This document shows, piece by piece, positions 1 to 7,751 of a stretch of DNA of 21,399 nucleotides. The notes under the pieces are model-generated. The model was not told the DNA's origin. It saw only the letters and a list, made by a program, of their open reading frames with translations, and did not search any database. Location: assembly GCA_030836725.1 (NCBI GenBank), contig JAUPLV010000017.1:1-21399 (forward strand), written 5' to 3'. Within the stretch, counting starts at the first letter, position 1, and every line of letters begins with the position of its first letter. The stretch comes from Pseudomonadota bacterium (GTDB lineage Bacteria; Pseudomonadota; Gammaproteobacteria; Burkholderiales; Thiobacillaceae). Made by a program: the position numbers and the translations under genes.

Positions 1-31
1 CCCATGCCTCGTCTGCGAAGAGCAGCTTCAC
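1..31 (-). CDS. yoeB: YoeB toxin, 5' end only (partial)
   Basis: Only the first ten codons lie in the window. They read (V/M)KLLFADEAW, which matches the conserved N-terminus of YoeB, a ribosome-dependent mRNA interferase of the RelE superfamily. The start is a GTG that overlaps the TGA stop of the upstream antitoxin gene by 4 bp, the usual translational coupling in yefM-yoeB operons. YoeB cleaves mRNA in the ribosomal A site and is neutralised by YefM. The catalytic C-terminal residues are outside the window, so intactness cannot be judged. The identification rests on a short match plus the adjacent yefM, which together are strong. Confidence 0.8.
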   Translation of the reverse strand, partial: MKLLFADEAW

Positions 32-279
32 TTGGTCAGTTTCCGCTCAACGCCCTTGCCAGCGTTCAGTTGCGCAACGGCCGAGAGAAGGCGCTTGGCG
101 TTGGCGGGCGTGCGCAACAGATAGGCGGTTTCTTCGAGGGCTTTGTAATCTTCGAGCGAAAGCATCACAACGGACTGTTCGCCGTTGCGGGTAATGATCA
201 AAGCTTCGTGGTCGTTGCAAACCCGATCCATCGCGCTGGCGAGGTTCGCACGAACATTAGTGTAAGTAATCGCGTCCAT
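28..279 (-). CDS. yefM: YefM antitoxin (Phd/YefM family)
   Basis: This 83-residue protein has the Phd/YefM pattern: an N-terminal DNA-binding fold (ITYTNVRANLASAMDRV, then ALIITRNGEQSVVMLSLEDYKALEET at about residues 26-51) and a C-terminal tail that would wrap the toxin. It is the usual family length. It should repress its own operon and neutralise YoeB. The ATG at 279 is preceded by AGGAG (286-290) at a 6-nt spacing, which fixes the start. The toxin gene follows with a GTGA overlap. Base composition in this first kilobase is visibly less GC-rich than in the housekeeping genes, which suggests accessory DNA. The family assignment is near certain; activity is inferred. Confidence 0.93.
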   Translation of the reverse strand: MDAITYTNVRANLASAMDRVCNDHEALIITRNGEQSVVMLSLEDYKALEETAYLLRTPANAKRLLSAVAQLNAGKGVERKLTK

Positions 280-294
280 GAGCGGCTCCTGAAA

Positions 295-333
295 TGTACG
301 CGTTACTGTACAGCTCCGGGCGCCAGGTGTCCA
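295..333 (-). promoter_or_regulatory. yefM-yoeB promoter with overlapping YefM operator
   Basis: On the minus strand a -35 box TGGACA (328-333), a 17-bp spacer and a -10 box TACAGT (305-310) form a good sigma-70 promoter, placing the transcript start near 298. Two hexamers overlap it: TGTACA at 307-312 and TGTACG (CGTACA on the coding strand) at 295-300, with centres 12 bp apart. YefM of E. coli is known to bind paired TGTACA-core sites, as I recall with the same 12-bp centre spacing. The first hexamer covers the -10 box, so binding would block RNA polymerase. The operator assignment is inferred from motif and geometry. Confidence 0.72.
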
Positions 334-342
334 GCGCGGTAG

Positions 343-362
343 GGCGCAATCGTTATTGCGCC
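343..362. repeat. Perfect 8-bp palindromic hairpin between brnA and yefM
   Basis: GGCGCAAT (343-350) and ATTGCGCC (355-362) are perfect inverted copies around a 4-base loop. The hairpin sits 44 bp downstream of the brnA stop and upstream of the yefM promoter. It could end or slow the brnTA transcript, but neither strand has a T tract after the stem, so a rho-independent terminator is not well supported. A protein-binding palindrome is the alternative. Confidence 0.5.
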
Positions 363-405
363 GTATGTAAATGCCGCTCTCGCCAGTTAAAGCGACTACG
401 ACGAT

Positions 406-690
406 TCATGCCGCAAGTTCCCGCGTGGCCTCTTCCAGCACTGAATCCGGCACACCGCGCTTTTTCAGTGCTTCGATCAAGCGTGCCGTTTGGCCGAAAG
501 CAAATTGCGCTTCGTCGCGCCGCAGTCCTTCTCCGATATAAGACTTCAATAGCGCCTGATATCCGGAAAACCCGCGCTGCGGTGCGATTTCCTTCATCGA
601 TTCCACTACGTCCGACGGAATGCGTACGGTGATGGAAATCATGGGGCGGTCTTTTGCCAGCCGCGTCTTGATGCGTTCAGGAATGCTCAT
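406..690 (-). CDS. brnA: BrnA-like / CopG-type antitoxin
   Basis: The gene encodes 94 residues starting MSIPERIKTR. Residues about 18-56 (ISITVRIPSDVVESMKEIA, then GFSGYQALLKSYIGEGL) have the beta-strand plus two-helix layout of a ribbon-helix-helix domain as found in BrnA/CopG antitoxins. It should bind the operon promoter and the BrnT toxin. The ATG at 690 was chosen because AAAGGCGAG lies just upstream and because the gene overlaps the end of brnT by 14 bp, the normal brnT-brnA order. The same frame stays open upstream to 975, so a longer 189-codon reading exists because of the brnT frameshift. The antitoxin class is confident; BrnA itself is inferred from the neighbour. Confidence 0.83.
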   Translation of the reverse strand: MSIPERIKTRLAKDRPMISITVRIPSDVVESMKEIAPQRGFSGYQALLKSYIGEGLRRDEAQFAFGQTARLIEALKKRGVPDSVLEEATRELAA

Positions 691-975
691 GGTCTCGCCT
701 TTCATCCAAGGTCGCCCGGCGGGCGGAAATGATACGGATGCATTCATCCTCGATTTGGATATGCACGACGAATAGCAGGCGGCTCGAAGTGTCGAATCCG
801 ATGATCGCGTCGCGCGCTTCATCATTACGACCGGCCTCAACCAGCCGGAAGAACGGATCGAAAAACACTGTCGCCGCCTGTTCGAACGTGATTCCGTCAT
901 GCTTGCCGGATTGGCCGCTGCTTTCTTCGGGTTCCACACGAAGGTCGAGCCGTTCAGTTCATGGCGGATGTCCAT
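677..975 (-). pseudogene. brnT: BrnT-family toxin, frameshifted
   Basis: The BrnT signature is split between two frames. Frame one from ATG 975 reads MDIRHELNGSTFVWNPKKAAAN (residues 1-22), the expected first strand and KAAAN motif. From about 904 the rest continues in another frame as KHDGITFEQAATVFFDP and later RIISARRATLDERR, ending at 677. Family members have two or three residues between N and KH (for example NLRKHG); here five bases (905-909) replace six, so one base appears lost. BrnT is a RelE-like ribonuclease that halts translation. A GTG at 937 could start the second frame but would drop the first strand. A sequencing error, a decayed toxin or recoding are all possible; decay or error is the simplest. 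Confidence 0.8.
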
Positions 976-981
976 AGGCTA

Positions 982-1010
982 TATTTTGGCGCGCGTATTT
1001 ACTTTGTCAA
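982..1010 (-). promoter_or_regulatory. brnT promoter candidate with inverted repeat
   Basis: On the minus strand a perfect -35 box TTGACA (1005-1010) is followed at 17 bp by AAAATA (982-987), a modest -10. Transcription would start at or very near the ATG at 975, so the message may have almost no leader. An inverted repeat GTATT (995-999) / AATAC (1009-1013) overlaps the promoter and is a candidate autorepression site for BrnA. The -35 is clear; the rest is inferred. Confidence 0.5.
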
Positions 1011-1022
1011 TACAAAATTGCT

Positions 1023-1225
1023 TTAAACCGAGATTGTTCATTAGGAACTCCTTCCCTCTTGTCCCACGGGATACCGTCCCTGCGGGACATAAGGGGGGAA
1101 GGCTGGGATGGGGGTGAAGCATTTCGTGGTGATTCAAGCATTTCACCCTCTCCCCAACCCTCTCCCCTCAAGGGAGAGGGGGCTAAAAGCAAAGCCAAAC
1201 CGGCTAATGAACAATCTCGGTTAAA
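1023..1225. mobile_element. MITE-like non-coding element with 19-bp terminal inverted repeats
   Basis: The ends 1026-1044 and 1204-1222 are perfect 19-bp inverted copies (core CCGAGATTGTTCATTAG). Outside the 17-bp core, both sides carry TTAAA (1023-1027 and 1221-1225), which fits a target-site duplication. The interior has no convincing gene and is filled with stem-loops: a perfect 9-bp hairpin CCCTCTCCC/GGGAGAGGG at 1158-1180, a GTCCC/GGGAC stem near 1061-1088, and a diverged pair at about 1098-1120 and 1138-1165. These are the hallmarks of a miniature inverted-repeat element or large REP-type repeat. The right end lies on the stop codon of the adjacent methyltransferase gene. Mobility is inferred from structure. 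Confidence 0.68.
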
Positions 1226-1922
1226 TTCCGATTCCGAACACCACCAGCCGGTCCTTGACCGTGTCGGTGTGGCCGCGCCAGGCTTTTGCGCTTCGGGTCT
1301 GGATCAGCTGGCTGGGCAGGCTGAGGTCGGCGCCGACGCTGATGAAGGTGTCGGGCGCCAGTGCGGTGGCGAGGGCGTCGAGCAGGGCGGCGCTGCGGTA
1401 GGGCGTTTCGATGAAGAGCTGGGTGGCGCGGTCGCGGCGCGCGGTTTTTTCCAGGTCGCGGATGGCCTGGCTGCGCTCGGGTTCCTTGGCCGGAAGATAG
1501 CCGTGGAAAGCGAAGCGCTGGCCGCCCAGTCCCGAGGCCATCAGCGCCAGCAAAATCGACGACGGGCCGATCAGCGGCACCACCGGAATGTTCTCGCGAT
1601 GCGCGGCCATGACCAGCGCCGCGCCGGGGTCGGCCACGGCGGGACAGCCGGCTTCGGACAGCAGGCCGAGGTCGTGTCCGGCCTTGAGCGGCGCCAGCAG
1701 CGCCGGGATGGCGGCGGCCGGGGTGTGTTCGTTGAGTTCCTCGATCTGCAACGCCTGGATCGGCAGCGGATGGCCCATTGCCTTGAGGTGCGCGCGCGCG
1801 GTCTTGGCGCGCTCGACGACGAAGTGGTCGAGCCGGCGGGCGACCGCGAGGGTGTCGGGCGGCAGGCAGGTTTCGGGGGTGACCGGCCCGAGTGGAACCG
1901 GGATCAGATAGAGCGTGGCCAC
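1221..1922 (-). CDS. RsmI-like SAM-dependent methyltransferase (tetrapyrrole methylase superfamily)
   Basis: The 233-residue protein opens with ATLYLIPVPLG, like the TLYIVPTPIGNL start of RsmI, and has the superfamily's LLSEAGCPAVADPGA loop (about 88-101) and GPSSILLALMASG (119-131). RsmI 2'-O-methylates C1402 of 16S rRNA, but true RsmI proteins are nearer 280 residues. This shorter form lacks the usual C-terminal part, so its substrate is uncertain. The start is a GTG at 1922, chosen because the motif begins directly there; no strong ribosome site is visible. It lies 23 bp after maf and is probably the last gene of the pycA-pycB-maf operon. Its TAA stop coincides with the boundary of the MITE-like element. 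Confidence 0.82.
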   Translation of the reverse strand: MATLYLIPVPLGPVTPETCLPPDTLAVARRLDHFVVERAKTARAHLKAMGHPLPIQALQIEELNEHTPAAAIPALLAPLKAGHDLGLLSEAGCPAVADPGAALVMAAHRENIPVVPLIGPSSILLALMASGLGGQRFAFHGYLPAKEPERSQAIRDLEKTARRDRATQLFIETPYRSAALLDALATALAPDTFISVGADLSLPSQLIQTRSAKAWRGHTDTVKDRLVVFGIGI

Positions 1923-1945
1923 GTTAAATTACACCGAGGGCCATC

Positions 1946-2569
1946 TCAGGACGCGCTCGGCCATGTCAGCACGTCGATGCTTTCGTTCATGAGCATCTCG
2001 GTCAGCGCCATCAGCGGCAGGCCGATCAATGCAGTGGGGTCGGGGCTGTCCATGCGTTCCATCAGCGCGATGCCGAGCGATTCGCTCTTGGCCGAGCCGG
2101 CGCAGTCGTAGGGCATTTCCTTCTTCAGATAGGCTTCGATCTGCGCGTCGGTGAGTGGCCGGATGTGCACCACGGTCGGCACGTCGCGCGTCTGCGTGTG
2201 GCCGCTGCGGCTGTTCAGCAGCGTCAGCGCGGTGTGGAACACCATGGCGCGGCCCTGCATTTTTTTCAGCTGCGCGAAGGCGTTGTCGAAATTGCCGGGC
2301 TTGCCGAGTTGTTCTGAATCAAGCATCAGCACCTGGTCGGAGCCGATGATCAGCGCGTCGGGAAAGGCCGCCGCTGCGGCCTGCGCCTTCAGAACCGACA
2401 GGCGCAGCGCGGTGGCCGAAGGCGTCTCGCCCGGCAGCGGGGTTTCGTCGACGTCGGGCGACAGGATTTCAAACGGCAGATGCAGCCGCGACAGCAGTTC
2501 GCGCCGGTAGCGCGAGGTGGAGGCCAAAACCAGCTTGGCTGGTGCGGATTGGACTTGGCCCAGTTTCAT
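1946..2569 (-). CDS. maf: Maf/YceF nucleotide pyrophosphatase
   Basis: The 207-residue protein has the Maf fold signature: ASTSRYRRELL at 16-26, DETP at 41-44 and GSDQV at 76-80, where Asp78 is the expected catalytic base. The pattern KEMPYDCAGSAKSESLGIALMER is close to E. coli YceF, a pyrophosphatase active on 7-methyl-GTP, rather than to the dTTP/UTP-specific YhdE branch. It probably clears modified nucleotides. The ATG overlaps the pycB stop as ATGA, so translation is likely coupled. The length is normal. Subfamily preference is inferred from sequence resemblance. Confidence 0.93.
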   Translation of the reverse strand: MKLGQVQSAPAKLVLASTSRYRRELLSRLHLPFEILSPDVDETPLPGETPSATALRLSVLKAQAAAAAFPDALIIGSDQVLMLDSEQLGKPGNFDNAFAQLKKMQGRAMVFHTALTLLNSRSGHTQTRDVPTVVHIRPLTDAQIEAYLKKEMPYDCAGSAKSESLGIALMERMDSPDPTALIGLPLMALTEMLMNESIDVLTWPSAS

Positions 2570-4410
2570 TCCGGCTGGATCTCGACCAGCGCCATGTCGG
2601 GCGTCACCGCATCGCCTTTCTTGGCGAAGATGCTGATGACGATGCCGGCGATCGGCGCCTGCACCTCGTTCTCCATTTTCATCGCCTCGATCACCAGCAC
2701 GCCGTCGCCGGCCTTGACCGTCTGGCCGATGCTCACCAGCACGTCGACGACGGTGCCGGGCATGGCGGCGGTGACGTGGCCGGGATGGCTGGGACGGGGC
2801 TTTTGGCCGGGCGCGCTGGGTGCGGCGGCGGCTTTGCGCGGTGCGCCGTCATTGCCGGCAACCGCGACTTCGTTCAGCGACTCGACCAGCACTTCTTCGG
2901 TGACGCCGTCGACCGACACGAAATAGGGCCGCTGGGCGGCGTCGCTGCGGCCGCTGCCCGAGAGCTTGATGTGGTAGGTCTCGCCGTGCAGCGTGACCCT
3001 GAACTCGTCGGCGGCGTAGCGCGGTGTGCATTCCTGCTGCGCTGAGGCAGGCGGCAGCAGTTGCTCGGGCTTGAGGCTGCCGGCGGCGCGCTCCTGCAGC
3101 CAGGTCTTGCCGATTTCCGGGAACATGGCGTAGGTCAGCACGTCCTCGTCGGACCTGGACAGGCCCTCGATTTCGACGCGCAGCTTGTCGAGTTCGTTGC
3201 CCAGCAGGTCGGCCGGGCGGCAGGTGGTGACCTCGAGATCGCCGATGGCCATCTTGCGGACTTCCTCGTTGATGTGGCCCGGCGCCTGGCCGTAGCGGCC
3301 CTGCAGGTAGAGCTTCACTTCGTTGGTGACCGACTTGTAGCGTGCGCCGGTGAGCACGTTCAGCGCGGCCTGGGTGCCGACGATCTGCGAGGTGGGCGTC
3401 ACCAGCGGCGGGAAGCCGAGATCCTCGCGCACCCGCGGGATTTCATCGAGCACGGCGTCCATGCTGTCGAGCGCGCCCTGTTCCTTCAACTGGTTCGCCA
3501 GGTTGGAAATCATCCCGCCCGGCACCTGGTTGATCAGCACGCGGGTGTCGGTGCCGGTGAAGGCCGACTCGAACTGCCAGTATTTCTTGCGCACCTCCTT
3601 GAAGTAGGCCGAGATTTCCTCGATCAGCGGCAGCGACAGGCCGGTGTCGTAGGCGGTGCCAGCCAGCGCCGCGACCAGGCTTTGCGTGGTGGGGTGGCTG
3701 GCGCCTTCGGCGAACGCGCCGACGCAGGTGTCGATGATGGTTGCGCCCGCTTCCACCGCCTTCAGGTGCGTCATGTGGGCGAGGCCCGATGTCGCATGGC
3801 TGTGGGTGTGGATCGGCAGGTGGGTGGCTTCGCGGATCGCGCAGACCAGGTCGTATGCGGTGTAGGGGGTGAGCAGGCCGGCCATGTCCTTGATCGCGAT
3901 GGTGTCGCAGCCCATGTCGGCCAGGCCTTTGGCGAGCGCGACGAAATGCGGGATGTCGTGCACCGGGCTGGTGGTGTAGCTGACCGTGCCTTCGGCGTGC
4001 TTGCCGACGGCTTTCACCGCCTCGATCGACACGCGCAGGTTGCGCAGGTCGTTCATCGCGTCGAACACGCGGAACACGTCGACGCCGTTGTCCGCTGACT
4101 TCTGCACGAAGGCGCGCACCACGTCGTCGGAATAATGGCGGTAGCCGAGCAGGTTCTGCCCGCGCAGCAGCATCTGGATGCGCGTGTTGGGCAGGGCGCG
4201 GCGCAGTTTGCGCAGGCGTTCCCACGGGTCTTCGCGCAGAAAGCGCACGCAGGCGTCGAAGGTGGCGCCGCCCCAGGCTTCCAGCGACCAGAAGCCGACC
4301 TGATCCAGTTTGCCGCAGATCGGCAGCATGTCTTCGGTGCGCATGCGGGTGGCGATGAGCGACTGGTGGCCGTCGCGCAGGACGAGGTCGGTGATGTGTA
4401 CTTTGGCCAT
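2566..4410 (-). CDS. pycB: Pyruvate carboxylase subunit B (carboxyltransferase plus biotin carrier; OadA-like)
   Basis: The 614-residue protein has an N-terminal carboxyltransferase TIM barrel: RDGHQS at 12-17, metal ligands in HTHSH (201-205), and AIKDMAG with Lys174, the residue that is carbamylated in the family. A conserved carboxylase domain and an Ala/Pro-rich linker follow, then a biotinyl domain with EAMKMEN, biotin on about Lys578. It would move carboxyl groups from biotin to pyruvate. The family includes sodium-pump oxaloacetate decarboxylase alpha, but no beta or gamma membrane subunits are present and a biotin carboxylase gene lies one base upstream, so the two-subunit pyruvate carboxylase fits better. 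Start 4410 has AAGGA at 7 nt; an ATG 8 codons upstream is less likely. 2-oxoglutarate carboxylase is the alternative. Confidence 0.9.
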   Translation of the reverse strand: MAKVHITDLVLRDGHQSLIATRMRTEDMLPICGKLDQVGFWSLEAWGGATFDACVRFLREDPWERLRKLRRALPNTRIQMLLRGQNLLGYRHYSDDVVRAFVQKSADNGVDVFRVFDAMNDLRNLRVSIEAVKAVGKHAEGTVSYTTSPVHDIPHFVALAKGLADMGCDTIAIKDMAGLLTPYTAYDLVCAIREATHLPIHTHSHATSGLAHMTHLKAVEAGATIIDTCVGAFAEGASHPTTQSLVAALAGTAYDTGLSLPLIEEISAYFKEVRKKYWQFESAFTGTDTRVLINQVPGGMISNLANQLKEQGALDSMDAVLDEIPRVREDLGFPPLVTPTSQIVGTQAALNVLTGARYKSVTNEVKLYLQGRYGQAPGHINEEVRKMAIGDLEVTTCRPADLLGNELDKLRVEIEGLSRSDEDVLTYAMFPEIGKTWLQERAAGSLKPEQLLPPASAQQECTPRYAADEFRVTLHGETYHIKLSGSGRSDAAQRPYFVSVDGVTEEVLVESLNEVAVAGNDGAPRKAAAAPSAPGQKPRPSHPGHVTAAMPGTVVDVLVSIGQTVKAGDGVLVIEAMKMENEVQAPIAGIVISIFAKKGDAVTPDMALVEIQPE

Positions 4411-4411
4411 G

Positions 4412-5830
<1,419 letters not shown>

Positions 5831-5864
5831 GGGCTCGCCTGATGTTGGGATGGCTGGGGTTTCT

Positions 5865-5893
5865 TTGACAAAAAGAACGCGAAATCATATCAT
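5865..5893 (+). promoter_or_regulatory. Sigma-70 promoter for the yceD-rpmF-plsX-fab operon
   Basis: A perfect -35 TTGACA (5865-5870) is separated by exactly 17 bp from a -10 TATCAT (5888-5893, five of six consensus bases). Transcription would start near 5900, about 70 nt before yceD. It is the strongest promoter visible in the window and heads the long plus-strand array of ribosome and lipid genes. Confidence 0.78.
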
Positions 5894-5910
5894 TGCGGGC
5901 TAATGTTTAA
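5884..5910 (-). promoter_or_regulatory. Possible divergent promoter for pycA
   Basis: On the minus strand TATGAT (5884-5889) is a good -10 for pycA, with TTAAAC (5905-5910) upstream at a short 15-bp spacing. It physically overlaps the -10 of the opposite yceD promoter, so the two promoters would compete. The -35 match and spacing are weak, so this is tentative. Confidence 0.35.
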
Positions 5911-5970
5911 CCGGGTGCGTCATGTCGAGCCTGTGCGCGTTAACTCAGTACGCTGTTGATCAGGTGCGCC

Positions 5971-6390
5971 ATGCTGCAGTCGATTGAGGTTGATCCACGG
6001 CGTTTTTGCAAGGATTCGCAGTCCTGGGAAACCCGATCGGAGGTGTCTGCGTTCCCGCGTCTTGCCCATGAATTTACGCAAGGCGAGCTGTTCTGTCGAG
6101 TCGATGGACGGGCGGACACGTTCGGTAGCCTGTCCTTGCGGCTGACGATACGCGGTGAGGTGGGACTGACGTGTCAGCGATGCCTCGGAAGCATGCGGCA
6201 TGCGGTCCTGGTCGAGCGAACCTTGTATCTGGCACGCAACGAGACCGAGCTGGAACGGTTGGATGCAATGCCCGATAGCGATGCGATTCTGGTCGGAGAG
6301 ACCCTGGATCTGCTCGATCTGGTTGAGGATGAAGTGTTGTTGAGCCTGCCGCTGGTAGCGATGCACGCGGAAGGTGAATGCCCCGTCTGA
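5971..6390 (+). CDS. yceD: YceD family protein (DUF177, 23S rRNA accumulation)
   Basis: The 139-residue protein shows the DUF177 pattern: a beta-rich N-terminal half, then LTCQRCLG with Cys68 and Cys71, an acidic second half, and a C-terminal HAEGECP with Cys137. The Cys residues suggest a metal or structural site. In E. coli YceD is needed for normal 23S rRNA accumulation, and the gene almost always precedes rpmF, as here. I start at ATG 5971 because AGGTG lies upstream and the family begins near there; a TTG at 5956 in the same frame has no ribosome site. It is the first gene after the sigma-70 promoter at 5865. Confidence 0.9.
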   Translation: MLQSIEVDPRRFCKDSQSWETRSEVSAFPRLAHEFTQGELFCRVDGRADTFGSLSLRLTIRGEVGLTCQRCLGSMRHAVLVERTLYLARNETELERLDAMPDSDAILVGETLDLLDLVEDEVLLSLPLVAMHAEGECPV

Positions 6391-6452
6391 GGGGTGCGGT
6401 AGTTTTTTTGGCGTCACGGTTTGTGGTGTCACGATATTTTAAGGAGCAGTAA

Positions 6453-6632
6453 ATGGCCGTTCAGCAGAACAAAAAATCCCCGTCCAAGCGCGGTATGCAC
6501 CGTTCGCACGACTTTCTGACCAATCCGGCGCTGGCCATCGAGCCGACCACGGGTGAAGCGCATCTGCGCCACCATATCAGCCCCAACGGCTTTTATCGTG
6601 GCCGCAAGGTCGTCAAGGCCAAGGGCGAATAA
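6453..6632 (+). CDS. rpmF: 50S ribosomal protein L32
   Basis: This 59-residue basic protein begins MAVQQNKKSPSKRGMHRSHD and continues with HLRHHISPNGFYRGRKV, which matches bacterial L32 along its full length. L32 belongs to the large ribosomal subunit near the peptidyl transferase region. The zinc-ribbon cysteines seen in some L32 proteins are absent, as in E. coli. A strong ribosome site AAGGAG (6441-6446) precedes the ATG. It sits between yceD and plsX, the conserved order in proteobacteria. Confidence 0.98.
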   Translation: MAVQQNKKSPSKRGMHRSHDFLTNPALAIEPTTGEAHLRHHISPNGFYRGRKVVKAKGE

Positions 6633-6636
6633 TTTT

Positions 6637-6704
6637 CTGGCGCGCCAGGTCTTGATTGCATGGGCCTTGATTGCACGGGGCCTTGATCGCATGGGCCTGG
6701 CGCG
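6637..6704 (+). repeat. Three tandem 15-16-bp repeats framed by an inverted repeat
   Basis: Right after rpmF a perfect 12-bp palindrome CTGGCGCGCCAG (6637-6648) is followed by three near-identical units starting CTTGAT: 6651-6665, 6666-6681 and 6682-6696 (CTTGATTGCATGGGC and variants). CCTGGCGCG (6696-6704) then mirrors CGCGCCAGG (6641-6649). The array could fold as a long stem with the repeats in the loop. It fills most of the rpmF-plsX gap. Function is unknown. Confidence 0.75.
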
Positions 6705-6731
6705 TTCGACTCAGCCAACAATCCCGGCTGT

Positions 6732-7751
6732 ATGAGAAATATCACAGTCGCCATTGATGTCATGGGGGGCGACCACGGTCCCCATGTGACGGTCCCGGCG
6801 GCGATCCGTTGTCTTGCGCGTTTTCCCGATCTGAATGTCATTCTGGTCGGGCCGCAGGACGTCGTCGCCGCCGAACTCAAGGCGCATCGCGCCGAGACCG
6901 GGCCGCGCCTCATCGTCCGCCATGCCAGCCAGGTGGTGGCGATGGATGAAGCGCCGGCGCTGGCCCTGCGCGGCAAAAAAGATTCCTCCATGCGCGTCGC
7001 CATCGATCTCGTCAAGTCGGGCGAGGCCGATGCCTGCGTGTCGGCGGGCAACACCGGCGCCCTGATGGCGACCGCGCGCTTCGTCCTGAAAACCCTGCCC
7101 GGCATCGACCGGCCCGCGATTGCCGCGGTGATGCCGTCGATCAACGGCCATACGCTGGTCCTCGACATGGGCGCCAACGTCGACTGCACCGCCCAGCATC
7201 TGCTGCAGTTCGGCATCATGGGCGCGATGCTGGTGTCGGCGGTGGACCACAAGCCGAACCCGAGCGTGGGTCTGCTGAACATCGGCGAGGAAGACATCAA
7301 GGGCAATGAGGTGGTGAAGCAGGCCGCCGAACTGCTGCGCGAAAGCCACCTGAATTTCTACGGCAACGTCGAAGGCGACGATATCTTCAAGGGCACCACC
7401 GACGTGGTGGTGTGCGACGGCTTTGTCGGCAATGTCACCCTGAAGGCATCCGAAGGGCTGGCGAAAATGATTGTCACCACCCTGCGCGCCGAGTTCAAGC
7501 GCAACTGGCTGACCCGCATTGCCGGCCTGCTGGCCTTGCCGGTGCTCAATGCTTTCAAGCGCCGGCTCGATCCGCGCCGCTACAACGGCGCCACGCTGCT
7601 GGGGCTGAAGGGCGTGGTGGTGAAGAGCCACGGCTCGGCCGACCGCTTCGCGTTCGAGCATGCCATCGAAACCGCCAGCGACGAAGTCCGCAACAACGTG
7701 CTGAAGCGCATCACCGATCAGATCCAACTTATCCAACGGGTAGCCGCTTGA
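6732..7751 (+). CDS. plsX: Phosphate acyltransferase PlsX
   Basis: The 339-residue protein starts MRNITVAIDVMGGDHGP, the PlsX signature, and has SAGNTGALM, LDMGANVDC, NIGEEDIKGNE and VCDGFVGNVTLK in family order. PlsX converts acyl-ACP plus phosphate to acyl-phosphate, the donor for PlsY in phospholipid synthesis, and acts at the membrane surface. The length is typical. The ATG has no obvious ribosome site in front (CAATCCCGGCTGT), yet the motif fixes the start. It is followed by fabH with a 4-bp overlap. Confidence 0.97.
   Translation: MRNITVAIDVMGGDHGPHVTVPAAIRCLARFPDLNVILVGPQDVVAAELKAHRAETGPRLIVRHASQVVAMDEAPALALRGKKDSSMRVAIDLVKSGEADACVSAGNTGALMATARFVLKTLPGIDRPAIAAVMPSINGHTLVLDMGANVDCTAQHLLQFGIMGAMLVSAVDHKPNPSVGLLNIGEEDIKGNEVVKQAAELLRESHLNFYGNVEGDDIFKGTTDVVVCDGFVGNVTLKASEGLAKMIVTTLRAEFKRNWLTRIAGLLALPVLNAFKRRLDPRRYNGATLLGLKGVVVKSHGSADRFAFEHAIETASDEVRNNVLKRITDQIQLIQRVAA

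Noticed and set aside
905..957. Programmed -1 frameshifting at the AAG-AAA codons of brnT.
   Set aside because: Slipping there would lose the conserved KAAAN motif that precedes the break; a one-base loss or sequencing error at 905-909 explains the data better.
3061..4098. A 345-codon plus-strand frame opposite pycB.
   Set aside because: Antisense shadow of a conserved gene; composition is low-complexity (Val/Ala/Gly/His/Arg) and no domain is recognisable.
6637..6704. CRISPR array.
   Set aside because: The three units touch each other without unique spacers and are only 15-16 bp long, so they are plain tandem repeats.
7412..7747. Upstream extension of the fabH frame inside plsX.
   Set aside because: FabH proteins begin at the TTG at 7748 by alignment of the N-terminal motif; the extension is only plsX read out of frame.
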